Source of the DNA: Bacillota bacterium
GTDB taxonomy: Bacteria; Bacillota; Clostridia; Lachnospirales; Lachnospiraceae
Assembly: GCA_023415655.1 (NCBI GenBank)
Contig: JAEZKD010000220.1
Location: forward strand, 4,986 to 68,985
Reading direction: 5' to 3'
DNA length: 64,000 nucleotides
In this document: in pieces, positions 1 to 9,303 of the stretch
Position numbering within the stretch: position 1 is the first letter of the stretch
Layout of the letters: every line of letters begins with the position of its first letter
Notes under the pieces: generated by a model
What the model saw: the letters and a program-made list of their open reading frames with translations, nothing else
What the model was told of the DNA's origin: nothing
Databases searched by the model: none
Program-made: the position numbers and the translations under genes

Positions 1-1240
1 CAAGAAAGCTTTGTTTCTCTAATATTGCACTATACATCTCACGTGCACGATCTACGAGGTTGTGTGCCTCATCTATTAAAAATGCATAATCTTGTTTTTT
101 CTCATCACTAAAAAAACGACGAAGATACACATTCGGATCAAATACATAATTATAATCACAAATAATTGCATCCGACCAAGTCGTTACGTCAAGCCCCATC
201 TCAAAAGGACACACGCAATGTTTTTGTGCATATTCTTCAATCAAAGAACGTGAGATTCTTGTTTCATTCGTTAACATATCATAGACAGCATCATTAACCC
301 GATCAAAGTGCCCCTTTGCACGCTCACATGCGATCGGATTACAATTTGGTTTTGGGAGCACACATATTTTCTCTTTTGCTGTGATAGTTACAATCTTCAT
401 TTGAAGACCAAGGTCACATAGTTTCTGAAAAGTGTCTTCAGCAACTGTTCTGGTAATCGTTTTTGCCGTCAAATAGAATACCTTACTTAATAACCCCTCT
501 CCCATTGCTTTGATTGTAGGGAATACGGTTGAGATCGTCTTTCCTACACCAGTGGGTGCCTCAATGAATAACTTCTTATCTCTTAAGATTGTTTTATACA
601 CCCCTGTTACTAAGTCTCTCTGACCTTTACGATACTCAAAAGGAAAATCAATTCCCTTAATAGATAGATTTCGTGTTGCTCTCCATTGAATCTGCCAAGA
701 AGCCCATTTGCAGTATTCTCTTGTCAACTGTTCAAACCATTCACTTAATGCTTCATAAGTAAGCCACTCATCAAACTGTTTGATGGCCTCACTTTCCATA
801 TGGCAATACGTCAGCATAATTCCAATTTCATTTAAATCGTTTTGCGTCGCATAAATATAAGCATAGCACAATGCTTGTGCACGATGAACAGGATTCATCT
901 CAGTAATCTGTGATAATGGAGCAAAGATACACTTAATCTCATCAATCACTACTTTTTCGATTTCATCTTCTCGCCTTTTTAAAATACCATCAGCACGACC
1001 TTCAATGACCAGCTCAAAATCTAATCCATCCTTGCTTACCGGTACTGTGATGCTAAGAGGTACCTCTGGCTGATATTCAGGGCCCATTCGCTTTTGTATC
1101 TTACGATGGAGTCTACTCCCTTGTTGCATAGCATCCGGATCCCTTGGATTAACGCTATTATCCAAATCTCCTGACCTTAGAATAAACTCCACTAGATTTC
1201 TCACAGAGATTTTAATTGTTGTATCTAATGGGTTCATCAT
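1..1240 (-). CDS. Rad3/XPD-family FeS helicase with N-terminal PD-(D/E)XK nuclease domain (3' part missing)
   Basis: Only the first 413 residues are in the window; the gene runs off the left edge. Residues about 40-130 carry RecB/Cas4-like nuclease motifs: H45, D84 in EGRADG, E101-x-K103 in VIDEIK, and Q122xxxY126. Walker A (APTGVGKT) is at 228-235. Four cysteines (C293, C300, C305, C344) are placed as in the XPD/DinG iron-sulfur domain, and the DEAH box is at 390-393. Family knowledge predicts a 5'-3' DNA helicase; the fused nuclease suggests DNA repair or processing. The start is one of two adjacent ATGs (1235-1240). It is transcribed divergently from the DUF1292 gene. The domain assignment is firm, the cellular role is not known. 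Confidence 0.85.
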   Translation of the reverse strand, partial: MMNPLDTTIKISVRNLVEFILRSGDLDNSVNPRDPDAMQQGSRLHRKIQKRMGPEYQPEVPLSITVPVSKDGLDFELVIEGRADGILKRREDEIEKVVIDEIKCIFAPLSQITEMNPVHRAQALCYAYIYATQNDLNEIGIMLTYCHMESEAIKQFDEWLTYEALSEWFEQLTREYCKWASWQIQWRATRNLSIKGIDFPFEYRKGQRDLVTGVYKTILRDKKLFIEAPTGVGKTISTVFPTIKAMGEGLLSKVFYLTAKTITRTVAEDTFQKLCDLGLQMKIVTITAKEKICVLPKPNCNPIACERAKGHFDRVNDAVYDMLTNETRISRSLIEEYAQKHCVCPFEMGLDVTTWSDAIICDYNYVFDPNVYLRRFFSDEKKQDYAFLIDEAHNLVDRAREMYSAILEKQSFL

Positions 1241-1329
1241 GGCCTAAGGTCTCCTTTTCACGTATATGTACACTAGATTAATTATAGCAAAGCACCAAAT
1301 AAAGAACAAGTGTTTTGCTAATAACAGCC

Positions 1330-1358
1330 TTGCATTTTCATATAGATTCTGTTATATT
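1330..1358 (+). promoter_or_regulatory. Predicted sigma-A promoter for the DUF1292 gene
   Basis: TTGCAT (1330-1335) and TATATT (1353-1358) are separated by 17 bp. They lie about 50 bp upstream of the DUF1292 start, in the 165-bp divergent intergenic region. Read by eye. Confidence 0.45.
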
Positions 1359-1405
1359 CAAAATGTGATATATTATACACAATATTATGAAATGAGGACA
1401 ATAGA

Positions 1406-1735
1406 ATGGATCAACACGGAGAAAATTGCAACTGCAACGAAGAATTAGATCATGATACAGTAACATTAACGTTAGAAGATGATACTGAGGTCGTTTGTGA
1501 CATTATCTGCGTATTCCCATGCCAAGGTAAGGATTACATTGCATTATTACCACAGAATGCAGGCGAAGACGGAGAGGTATACATCTACCAGTTCAAGCAA
1601 TCTGATGATGAAGAGTTCGAGTTAATTCACATCGAAGATGATGAAGAATTTGAAGCAGTTTCTGATGCATTCGACGAATATTTAGATTCTGAAGAATTCG
1701 AAGAAATGATGGATGATGAGGATGAAGAGCAATAA
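1406..1735 (+). CDS. DUF1292 (YrzB-like) acidic protein
   Basis: A 109-residue protein with an extremely acidic C-terminal third, rich in D and E. The core (residues about 18-70, VTLTLEDDTEV...VYIYQFKQ) matches the DUF1292 pattern of small Firmicute proteins of unknown function, here with an N-terminal HGENCNCN stretch. The start follows a GAGG ribosome site. DUF1292 genes are often found beside yrvK/yrrL-type housekeeping genes in Firmicutes, but here the gene stands alone between two helicase genes. It is soluble, with no membrane segment or signal peptide. The family is well recognised; no biochemical function can be assigned. Confidence 0.8.
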   Translation: MDQHGENCNCNEELDHDTVTLTLEDDTEVVCDIICVFPCQGKDYIALLPQNAGEDGEVYIYQFKQSDDEEFELIHIEDDEEFEAVSDAFDEYLDSEEFEEMMDDEDEEQ

Positions 1736-1810
1736 TAATACACCTTTGGCAGTATGCTAATTGATGTTATTGCGATTAACCAATAGTTACTTGTATAAGT
1801 AAATAATCAT

Positions 1811-1845
1811 GGGGCAATCGTATGATTCGATTAGCCCCCTTTTTA
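1811..1845 (+). terminator. Intrinsic terminator after the DUF1292 gene
   Basis: GGGGCAATCG (1811-1820) pairs with CGATTAGCCCC (1829-1839) with one bulge, followed by a T-run. It also separates this gene from the convergent PcrA-like helicase, whose stop is at 1850. Confidence 0.8.
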
Positions 1846-1849
1846 TCCT

Positions 1850-3874
1850 CTATTGAAGTTTGTCTATTGTTGTATTCTTCGTATGAATCATTTGATTGCT
1901 AATACAAAAATCTAGTGCTAATACTTTTGGTACTAATATTTTATCAAATTTGACCGTTAGTTTGTTCCCATCAATACCTTTGACTACACCATCACCATAC
2001 ATTTTATGAGTAATTTCTTGTCCTTCCTTTAAACCACTCTTATCACAAAGTAGTTCTCCAACAAAGCGAGAACAGAATAAATCCTTATTGTATCTTTGCT
2101 TTACAGAATAAATATGAAGCTGTTCTTTCGCACGAGTCATTGCTACATAAAACATTCGCCTTTCTTCTTCAAGGTCCTCTAACAAAACAGCCTTTTTATG
2201 TGGTGTGATTCCTTCATTGGCATCTAAAATATATACCACATCGAATTCTAATCCTTTTGCAGCATGGAAGGTAGTCATCATAACTCCATCCATCTCTTTT
2301 TGCTTTTGTCGATTCGCTTGCTCTAATAAACCTTGTTTGAATTCCTCCATATGGAAAAACCAGTCCTCATAAGTTTTAAACTCTCTCGCATTCTCCTGCA
2401 ATTCACCAAGGATATCATAAAGCTCGTCCACCTTCATACGTCGGTAATCTGCATACTCTTTTAGATACTCATCATATCCTATGGCTCTTCGTATATAAGT
2501 AATCGCTGCATAGGGGTTCGTTCTTTGCAGCAGTGCAAGATCATATTCTAATTTTTCAATTCGTTCCACGACATAAGGCTTATCTTCATAATACTCCTTG
2601 ATGGACTCCATCATAACTACTGGCTCATCAAAAGCATCTCTTGAGATATATCGTTTTGGACGATTGATAATCGTCAAGAACAAGCCTCGGTCCCTACTTC
2701 CCATTGCAAGACGTATATAAGCAATAATATCCTTTGCTATCCAGTGTTCATAGATATTAGGGATAGAATCTCTCATTCGAAATGGAATATTGTATTCCAT
2801 CATCTTGCTGCACAAAGCTCCAGGTTGAGTATTCGTACGATAAAGAACAGCAATTTGGGAATAAAGATATCCTTCCTTTCGATATTGAGCAATCCCATCA
2901 ATCACTGCTTGATTCTCTTCAGGTAGGTCTTTAAAGGTTTTTATGATAATAGGCTTTCCAGCTTCCCTCGTTGCACGAATCGCCTTATCAAATCTACGTT
3001 GATTATTCTTTACCACCCTCAATGCACCTTCGACAATATGTGCTTTGGAGCGATAGTTTTGATCTAATACTACCTTACTTGCATTCGGATAAATCTCCTG
3101 GAACGAAAGCATAATCTCTGGTTTTGCACCTCGAAATCGATAAATGGACTGATCATCATCACCAACAACAAATAAATTATGATTAGGCTTTGCAAGCAGC
3201 TTGATAATCTCAAATTGAATTCGATTAATATCTTGAAACTCATCAATTAAAATATATCTAAATTTCTTTTGCCACATAGCTAAGATATCAGGACGTTGAG
3301 TTAGTAAATCATAACAGAGTACTAGCATATCATCAAAATCAATCTTATTCATTGCTCTTAACTTTTGCTCATAACCTCGATAAATCTCACCAAAGTTCTC
3401 TTCTGAACAATTCATGGAATAATAATGGGTAATATCCATGTTTTCTGACTTTACCAGACTGATTTCCCCGGCGATTCCTTCAATAAACTCCTTTTCATCC
3501 TCAATTTCTAGATGCAACGAGAGGATTAATTCCCTGAGAATCCGATAACGCTCTTCCTCCGAGATGATATTTGATACATTATAATTGTATGCATATCGTA
3601 AAATCATAAAAAAGATAGCATGAAATGTTCCAAAATTAACACTGCTACGCTCCACCTGCATCATACGCTCAAATCTCTCCTGCATCTCATTTGCTGCAGC
3701 TTTGGTAAAGGTAATAACAAGAATTTGATCTGGACTGACTCCATATTGTTCAATCAGATATCTTGTACGACGAATAATCACAAGTGTTTTTCCTGAACCC
3801 GGTCCTGCCAGAACAAGCATTGGTCCCTTGTGATGAATGATGGCTTTTTTTTGTGATTCATTTAGTTTTACCAT
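1850..3874 (-). CDS. UvrD/PcrA/Rep-type superfamily 1 DNA helicase
   Basis: The 674-residue protein has the full SF1A motif set: a Q-motif at residues 5-8, Walker A GPGSGKT at 24-30, motif Ia (ITFTKAAANEM), motif II (LIDEFQD), motif III (VVGDDDQSIYRFRGA), motif IV (LDQNYRS), motif V (TTFHAAKGLEFD) and motif VI (VAMTRAKE). The last 60 residues (EITHKMYGDGVVKGIDG...LTVKFD) resemble the Tudor-like RNA-polymerase-binding tail of PcrA. It is somewhat shorter than typical PcrA (about 720-740), so it may be a second paralogue and not the essential PcrA. Expected role: ATP-driven 3'-5' unwinding in repair or replication-transcription conflict. The start follows AGGAAT. Confidence 0.9.
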   Translation of the reverse strand: MVKLNESQKKAIIHHKGPMLVLAGPGSGKTLVIIRRTRYLIEQYGVSPDQILVITFTKAAANEMQERFERMMQVERSSVNFGTFHAIFFMILRYAYNYNVSNIISEEERYRILRELILSLHLEIEDEKEFIEGIAGEISLVKSENMDITHYYSMNCSEENFGEIYRGYEQKLRAMNKIDFDDMLVLCYDLLTQRPDILAMWQKKFRYILIDEFQDINRIQFEIIKLLAKPNHNLFVVGDDDQSIYRFRGAKPEIMLSFQEIYPNASKVVLDQNYRSKAHIVEGALRVVKNNQRRFDKAIRATREAGKPIIIKTFKDLPEENQAVIDGIAQYRKEGYLYSQIAVLYRTNTQPGALCSKMMEYNIPFRMRDSIPNIYEHWIAKDIIAYIRLAMGSRDRGLFLTIINRPKRYISRDAFDEPVVMMESIKEYYEDKPYVVERIEKLEYDLALLQRTNPYAAITYIRRAIGYDEYLKEYADYRRMKVDELYDILGELQENAREFKTYEDWFFHMEEFKQGLLEQANRQKQKEMDGVMMTTFHAAKGLEFDVVYILDANEGITPHKKAVLLEDLEEERRMFYVAMTRAKEQLHIYSVKQRYNKDLFCSRFVGELLCDKSGLKEGQEITHKMYGDGVVKGIDGNKLTVKFDKILVPKVLALDFCISNQMIHTKNTTIDKLQ

Positions 3875-4050
3875 GGCATAATTCCTATTCTAACATTCAT
3901 TCCTCTTATCATATCATATCAATTCTAAAAATCATAGCCTTGTCAAAGTAAGAAAAGTTCCAATGATAAAATTCTTACAATATAGAAGTCGAATTATAGA
4001 ACATTCCACCCTTTCTGTAATTAAATCCTACATGAATAGCAATGAAAGCT

Positions 4051-4096
4051 AAAAAAAGAGATGTTGCATGCTTTTAGCTTCACATACAACATCCCT
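4051..4096 (-). terminator. Intrinsic terminator after gltX
   Basis: On the minus strand a GGATGTTG...CATGCAACATC hairpin is followed by seven T (4051-4057). The rest of the 3875-4112 interval shows no other recognisable element. Confidence 0.8.
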
Positions 4097-4112
4097 TATG
4101 ATATTAGATTGA

Positions 4113-5576
4113 TTAGGATAGCTTTTCAATCGCAACACGAATACGTCTTAAACTCTCTTCCTTGCCAAGAATACTCATAATCTCATAAGCACCACCCGGA
4201 GTTGATTGCTTACCAGATACTGCAGTACGAACTGGCCATAAGCCCTGACCATTCTTAATTCCTTCTTCAGCAATGTAACCCATTAACAAGCTTTCAATTG
4301 CAGTAATGGAGTAATCCTCCAACGCTTCAAACTTAGGTAAAACATCCTGCAATACCTTCAAGGAAGTCTCTGCATTCGTTTTCATTTTCTTATGAGTGTA
4401 CATCTCAATATCATACTCTGGCAACTCTTCAAAGAAGTCAATCATTGGCATAATATCTGGGAACACTTCAATTCTTGTCTTCACAAGATCAGCAATTGCC
4501 TTTAAATCATAATCTTTTGTCACTACCTTAGATACATAAGGAAGTGCATACTCATAATATTCTTCGTGGTCCATCTTCTTGATATACTCACTATTCATCC
4601 AGCGAAGCTTTTGCATATCGAATACCGATGGTGATTTATTAATATGATGATAGTCAAATTCTTGAATTAATTGCTCAAGGCTAAAGATTTCCTCATTCGA
4701 AGAAGAACTCCAACCTAACAATGCAATAAAGTTAACGATTGCCTCTGTTACAAAGCCTTGCTCGATTAGATCTTCAAAAGAAGAGTGTCCACTTCTCTTA
4801 GAAAGCTTCTGATGCTCTTCATTTGTAATCAATGGACAGTGAATGTAAATAGGCTCTTCCCAACCAAATGCCTGATACAATCTTGTATACTTTGGTGTAC
4901 TTGATAGGTATTCATTACCTCGTACAACGTGGGTAATCTCCATCAAATGATCATCAATTACATTCGCAAAATTATACGTTGGGAATCCATCGGACTTGAT
5001 TAATATCATATCGTCTAATTCAGCATTCTCAACAGTAATATCTCCATAGATAGCATCTGAGAAGGTGGTTGTCCCTTCGGTAGGCATGTTCTGGCGAATC
5101 ACATATGGCATACCAGCATCAAGATTAGCTTGTACTTGCTCCTTGCTAAGATGTAGACAGTGCTTATCGTATTTCGCAATTTCTTTGGATTCGCTTCCAT
5201 CCTCTCCAACTGCACTCTTTAAGCTTTCCAGGCGTTCCTTTGTACAAAAGCAGTAGTAAGCTTCACCTTTTTCTACTAATTGCTTCGCATATTCAAGATA
5301 AATTCCACTCGCCTGACGTTCACTCTGAACGTAAGGCCCAAAGCCCTTATCTTTGTCCGGGCCTTCATCATGAATTAAGCCTGTCTTTTCAAGTGTACGA
5401 TAAATAATCTCCGTAGCACCTTCTACATAACGTTCCTGATCTGTGTCCTCTATTCTTAAAATAAAATCTCCGCCTTCATGTTTCGCAATTAAGAACTCAT
5501 AAAGAGCGGTTCTTAGATTTCCGACGTGCATTCTTCCTGTTGGGCTAGGTGCATATCTCGTTCTGACTTTGCTCAT
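4113..5576 (-). CDS. gltX: Glutamyl-tRNA synthetase
   Basis: A class I aminoacyl-tRNA synthetase that charges tRNA(Glu), and possibly tRNA(Gln), with glutamate. The start was placed at the ATG at 5576 (487 residues), because AGGTGG lies 8-9 bases upstream and the conserved opening MSKVRTRYAPSPTG follows directly; the in-frame extension to 5615 has no ribosome site. The HIGH motif is HVGN (residues 17-20), the KMSKS motif reads KLSKR, and the catalytic-domain cysteine pair CFC is present. Length matches bacterial GluRS. No T-box or other leader is seen: only about 60 bases separate it from the upstream membrane-protein gene. Confidence 0.97.
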   Translation of the reverse strand: MSKVRTRYAPSPTGRMHVGNLRTALYEFLIAKHEGGDFILRIEDTDQERYVEGATEIIYRTLEKTGLIHDEGPDKDKGFGPYVQSERQASGIYLEYAKQLVEKGEAYYCFCTKERLESLKSAVGEDGSESKEIAKYDKHCLHLSKEQVQANLDAGMPYVIRQNMPTEGTTTFSDAIYGDITVENAELDDMILIKSDGFPTYNFANVIDDHLMEITHVVRGNEYLSSTPKYTRLYQAFGWEEPIYIHCPLITNEEHQKLSKRSGHSSFEDLIEQGFVTEAIVNFIALLGWSSSSNEEIFSLEQLIQEFDYHHINKSPSVFDMQKLRWMNSEYIKKMDHEEYYEYALPYVSKVVTKDYDLKAIADLVKTRIEVFPDIMPMIDFFEELPEYDIEMYTHKKMKTNAETSLKVLQDVLPKFEALEDYSITAIESLLMGYIAEEGIKNGQGLWPVRTAVSGKQSTPGGAYEIMSILGKEESLRRIRVAIEKLS

Positions 5577-5674
5577 TGTTTTACCCACCTTTTCATTGTG
5601 ATTAATTACATACACCTACTATAAGGTATCCGAAAAAATCTGTCAAGATTCCAGTAAAGAATACATACACTCAT

Positions 5675-6865
5675 TTAATTTTCATATTTTCTAGAAACCT
5701 TGTCGATTGGAATCCCTTCCTCACAACAAACCTCTGCATAGTAAAGTTGACTGATAACGAAGTAACCAACAAAACAAACTAAGAATACAACTGTGATTGT
5801 CGTCGGAATTCGCAAGCCTGCATTCACTTCCTTACTTAGTCCAAATAGCGAAAGCTTAGCAAATAGCTGAAGTATCCAAGTTCCTACCATTGATAAAAAG
5901 CCACTGAATGCAAATAGTCCCATTGTATTATGAAATGCTACAGCAATATGAAAACGATTCCTTCTAGAAATTAGTTCAAACACATAGCGAATCATTGCAC
6001 GAACCGCCAATAAAAGAGGGAGTAGAGATATAATAGCAATCATCATCTGTAGCAACTCTAAGGTATTACTCTCATAAGACGAGGTAACAACAAAACCACC
6101 CACCCATGAATCAAACCTTGGTTTTTTACTCCCAAAACAAAAGTCAACCAGATAAATTGCACGTAGAACCATTGGAATCATTGCAACAAGATAAAAGCAA
6201 AAAGTAATACTTTGATAAAACGTACTCTTCTTCATATAATTCATTGGTTCTTCTTCTTTTGGATATATAATATATTCTGCATTCATACGATAACAAACTT
6301 CATCATAATAACGTATATTAAAGAGATATTGACCAGTAAAGCATAACACACACATAAGAATAGGAATGATCGTAATCGTCACTGGATTATAACCAAATGG
6401 AACCTTATCTCCTTGATTTTGTATCAATATTTCATTCCTTGCAACATACGTCATAATGAGTTCTGTTAGTATAAATAGCACGCTAGAGAACATGCCAAGC
6501 TGACAGTATTTTTTCATAGCAAGATATGTATTTTTAACACTCTTTTTTGTAATCACAAGATACCAAAATCGAAATAAAGTAGGGATGGCAATGAGATATA
6601 ACACGATTGGTATTAAAAACATAAGCACCGAATAATCAAATTCGTCTACGTCTGTAAATTCTGTTACATTAGCTAAGAACCGCTTGAATTCAAATAAAAA
6701 ATAACTCCCCTTACTTCCGTCACGAACCGAAATAGACAGCCATGGTAAAAACATAAGTGCAGTTGTTAAGATCGTAATGATTTTACTCCCATTTAAGTAA
6801 AAATCAATCGGATCTCTCCTAACTTTCATTGAAGTCAGCTTATCGTTGCTCACGCCAGTTTTCAT
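5675..6865 (-). CDS. Polytopic membrane protein, function unknown
   Basis: The start is set at the ATG at 6865 (396 residues) by an excellent AGAGGAGGT six bases upstream; a longer frame to 6973 lacks one. About eight hydrophobic segments can be seen, for example IITILTTALMFLPW near residue 30, a long one around VLMFLIPIVLYLIAIPTLF, and a last one VFLVCFVGYFVI near the C terminus. There is no signal peptide, catalytic motif or recognisable transporter signature. The next gene upstream in the same direction encodes a zinc-ribbon membrane protein, and both look like a small envelope-protein pair. I do not recognise the family. Confidence 0.7.
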   Translation of the reverse strand: MKTGVSNDKLTSMKVRRDPIDFYLNGSKIITILTTALMFLPWLSISVRDGSKGSYFLFEFKRFLANVTEFTDVDEFDYSVLMFLIPIVLYLIAIPTLFRFWYLVITKKSVKNTYLAMKKYCQLGMFSSVLFILTELIMTYVARNEILIQNQGDKVPFGYNPVTITIIPILMCVLCFTGQYLFNIRYYDEVCYRMNAEYIIYPKEEEPMNYMKKSTFYQSITFCFYLVAMIPMVLRAIYLVDFCFGSKKPRFDSWVGGFVVTSSYESNTLELLQMMIAIISLLPLLLAVRAMIRYVFELISRRNRFHIAVAFHNTMGLFAFSGFLSMVGTWILQLFAKLSLFGLSKEVNAGLRIPTTITVVFLVCFVGYFVISQLYYAEVCCEEGIPIDKVSRKYEN

Positions 6866-7032
6866 CTTAATACCTCCTCTGAATCGATTACCCACATAAT
6901 TACACATAGTTATCATATCATTTGCCAATAAAAAAATCAACAATTTATGTAAGTATTTACAAGATATTTCCATCCTTAAACACCTAATAAAATCATTGAT
7001 TTTTATTGATTATTCGCTATTTATATTGTGTT

Positions 7033-7572
7033 CTACATACCATATATACCTTCTAACATAGTAGCATAATCACCCATAAATCCACCACTCATAAGAGCAA
7101 ACATGATAACAATCATAATAAGCACGAATACAAGCGTAGCTCTTGCCCAGTTCTTCTTCGTTGGTGCAACATTCGATCCAAATCCCCATGAAAATAACAG
7201 AACAAGAAATAGTATGGTTCCTACCATTGGAATAAAAGGTAATAGATAAATAATCATCCAATTACCAAATGTCATAGTAGCATTCTTCCCACTAAAGAAG
7301 CCACCACCTCTTGGGACTGTAACTTCCTTTAAGGCAGCGTGAGGAATCTGATCCTTTGCATAGGTTTGATTTTGTTCTGTCTGAGCACTTTGGTAATTGC
7401 CAAATGCTTGCTGTTGATGGGATTGGTCCCCTGCAGTTGTATATCCTGCATGTTTATGCATATCCTCTTCTAGAATTCTATTATCCATCCCAGGACGAAA
7501 TGATGCACCACAATACTCACAGAAATTTGCTTCCTCATTCCCGATTGTTCTTCCACATACTTTACAAATCAT
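7033..7572 (-). CDS. Zinc-ribbon membrane protein
   Basis: A 179-residue protein that opens with a zinc ribbon: CKVC (residues 3-6) and CEYC (about 18-21). A Gln/Ser/Ala-rich linker follows (about 35-80), then two hydrophobic segments (MIIYLLPFIPMVGTILFLVL and LVFVLIMIVIMFAL). The architecture (N-terminal cytoplasmic zinc ribbon, disordered linker, membrane hairpin) is common in Lachnospiraceae and has no established function. It lies 167 bases upstream of the polytopic membrane protein and reads the same way. The 312-base region between this gene and rnfB holds a terminator and a strong inverted repeat, listed separately. Confidence 0.7.
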   Translation of the reverse strand: MICKVCGRTIGNEEANFCEYCGASFRPGMDNRILEEDMHKHAGYTTAGDQSHQQQAFGNYQSAQTEQNQTYAKDQIPHAALKEVTVPRGGGFFSGKNATMTFGNWMIIYLLPFIPMVGTILFLVLLFSWGFGSNVAPTKKNWARATLVFVLIMIVIMFALMSGGFMGDYATMLEGIYGM

Positions 7573-7763
7573 ACGTAATCTATCCCCACTTCCTAAAAAA
7601 TATCCACAATCTCAGTCATATAAAGAAGTATACCATCTTTTCTTCTTTTATCAAATGAAATATTTATGAACAGTAAGTTTAACTATGAATAGCTATGTTC
7701 TCATCGTAGTGCGCCTATTTATTGCAAATTATGTAACTGGCGCTCAATAACCCTTTCAAACAC

Positions 7764-7791
7764 ATAAAAATAGAGCTGACATAAATCAGCT
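7764..7791 (-). terminator. Intrinsic terminator of the Rnf operon
   Basis: AGCTGA (7774-7779) and TCAGCT (7786-7791) form a short perfect stem. On the minus strand it is followed by CTATTTTTATG. Confidence 0.6.
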
Positions 7792-7797
7792 TATATT

Positions 7798-7850
7798 CTC
7801 ATAATATACTACCTTGGATATCTAAGGTAGCCAATGTAGTATATTATGAG
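7798..7850. repeat. 15-bp perfect inverted repeat with a competing inner stem
   Basis: CTCATAATATACTAC (7798-7812) is the exact reverse complement of 7836-7850. Inside, CTACCTT and AAGGTAG can form a second stem that shares the CTAC with the outer arm, so the two folds are mutually exclusive. It lies between the rnfB stop and the Rnf terminator. Confidence 0.7.
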
Positions 7851-7884
7851 ACTTAAACTTCAACTATGCAACAGCTCTTGTTAA

Positions 7885-8697
7885 TTAAAGAATAATCTTA
7901 CGTGGACAAACTTCTGCACATTTTCCACATCTTGTACACTTAGAGTAATCAATATGGGCAAGATTGTCTTCCACTGTGATTGCATCCACTTCACATGCTT
8001 TCACACAAAGTTTACATGCGATACAACCTACGCTACAACCCGCATTCACATCTTTACCCTTATCATGAGAAGCACATTTTACCTTATAATCTGCACTTAC
8101 TGGAACCATCTCAATTAAGTTCTGAGGACATTCAGTAACACATTTACCACAAGCAACACACTTCTCTTTATCTACGACAGCGATTCCATCTACGATATGG
8201 ATTGCATCAAACTCACAGACTCTTACGCAGCTACCGTAACCCATACATCCATATCTACAGATTTTTTCACTCTGCCCTGGAATGTGTTCCATCTTTCTAC
8301 AGTCCTTGATTCCATGATAATGGAATTTAATATTTGTCTTATCGCAAGAACCATGACAGCGAACAAATGCAACGTTACGTTCCTTTTCTTCTGCAGCCAC
8401 ACCCATCACTTCACCAATCTGTGCATGAATGTCACTGCTGGCAACTGGACATCCACTTACTGGTGCTTCACCATTAGCAATTGCATTGGCAAGTGCATCA
8501 CACCCTGCATATCCACATCCACCACAGTTATTCCCTGGTAATAATTCACGAACTCTAATCTCTTTTTCATCTACAGGAACAGAGAATATTTTCGCTGCTA
8601 TACCAAGTAACACACCAATAATTAATCCAGTAATACCAACAACAGCACCTGCTGTTACAATTCCACTAAAGCTAAAAGCAAGAATTCCAATACTCAT
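7885..8697 (-). CDS. rnfB: Rnf complex subunit RnfB (polyferredoxin)
   Basis: RnfB accepts electrons from reduced ferredoxin and passes them into the Rnf membrane complex. An N-terminal membrane anchor (residues about 10-35) precedes the Fe-S domain with C58, C61, C66 (NNCGGCGYAGC) and a further cysteine near 83. The C-terminal half has ferredoxin-type clusters: CVACGKCVTECP, CIACKLCVKACE and CTRCGKCAEVCP, plus an extra cysteine-rich block (CRYGCMGYGSCVRVC). At 270 residues it is of normal clostridial size. It is the last gene of the operon, 18 bases after rnfA, and follows a good GGAGG. Confidence 0.95.
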   Translation of the reverse strand: MSIGILAFSFSGIVTAGAVVGITGLIIGVLLGIAAKIFSVPVDEKEIRVRELLPGNNCGGCGYAGCDALANAIANGEAPVSGCPVASSDIHAQIGEVMGVAAEEKERNVAFVRCHGSCDKTNIKFHYHGIKDCRKMEHIPGQSEKICRYGCMGYGSCVRVCEFDAIHIVDGIAVVDKEKCVACGKCVTECPQNLIEMVPVSADYKVKCASHDKGKDVNAGCSVGCIACKLCVKACEVDAITVEDNLAHIDYSKCTRCGKCAEVCPRKIIL

Positions 8698-8715
8698 CTT
8701 AAGAATCCTCCTTTT

Positions 8716-9288
8716 CTATAACAATCCGGCAAAGCCCATAAACGCGATGGACATAAGACCGGCTGTAATTAATACAATTGGAGAACCCTGGAAGGACTTA
8801 GTAATTTTATTATACTGGATACGTTCACGTACACCCGCCATAATTACAATTGCAATTAAGAAACCAACGGAGGTACCTAAACCATAGATAATACCAGTTA
8901 AAATGTCATTGCCCTTTTGAACGTTCGTAATAGCAACACCTAATACTGCACAGTTTGTTGTGATTAATGGAAGATATACACCAAGTGCACTGTATAAGCT
9001 TGGACTGAATTTCTTTAAGAACATTTCAATAAACTGAACTAACGCTGCAATCACGATAATGAAAACAATTGTCTTCATATAAGTTAAGTTTAATACTTCA
9101 AGTAGCTTATATATTAAGCTAGTTAATGCACTTGCCACAGTAATAACAAACACTACTGCGCCGCCCATACCAGCAGCTGTACTAGTCTTTTTGGATACAC
9201 CAAGGAATGGACATAAGCCAAGGAATTGACTTAGTACGACGTTATTGACAAGTGCTGCTGAAATAAGCACGATTAATAATTCTTTCAT
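8716..9288 (-). CDS. rnfA: Rnf complex subunit RnfA
   Basis: An integral membrane subunit of 190 residues with about six transmembrane helices. The hallmark stretch ALVNNVVLSQFLGLCPFLGV (residues 12-31) and the later ITTNCAVLG hold the membrane cysteines that, in Rnf and Nqr complexes, ligate the intramembrane [2Fe-2S] cluster shared with RnfE. It lies between rnfE and rnfB in the same direction, 15 bases after rnfE, and has a GGGGGAAAG ribosome site. Confidence 0.96.
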   Translation of the reverse strand: MKELLIVLISAALVNNVVLSQFLGLCPFLGVSKKTSTAAGMGGAVVFVITVASALTSLIYKLLEVLNLTYMKTIVFIIVIAALVQFIEMFLKKFSPSLYSALGVYLPLITTNCAVLGVAITNVQKGNDILTGIIYGLGTSVGFLIAIVIMAGVRERIQYNKITKSFQGSPIVLITAGLMSIAFMGFAGLL

Positions 9289-9303
9289 CTAAATCTTTCC
9301 CCC

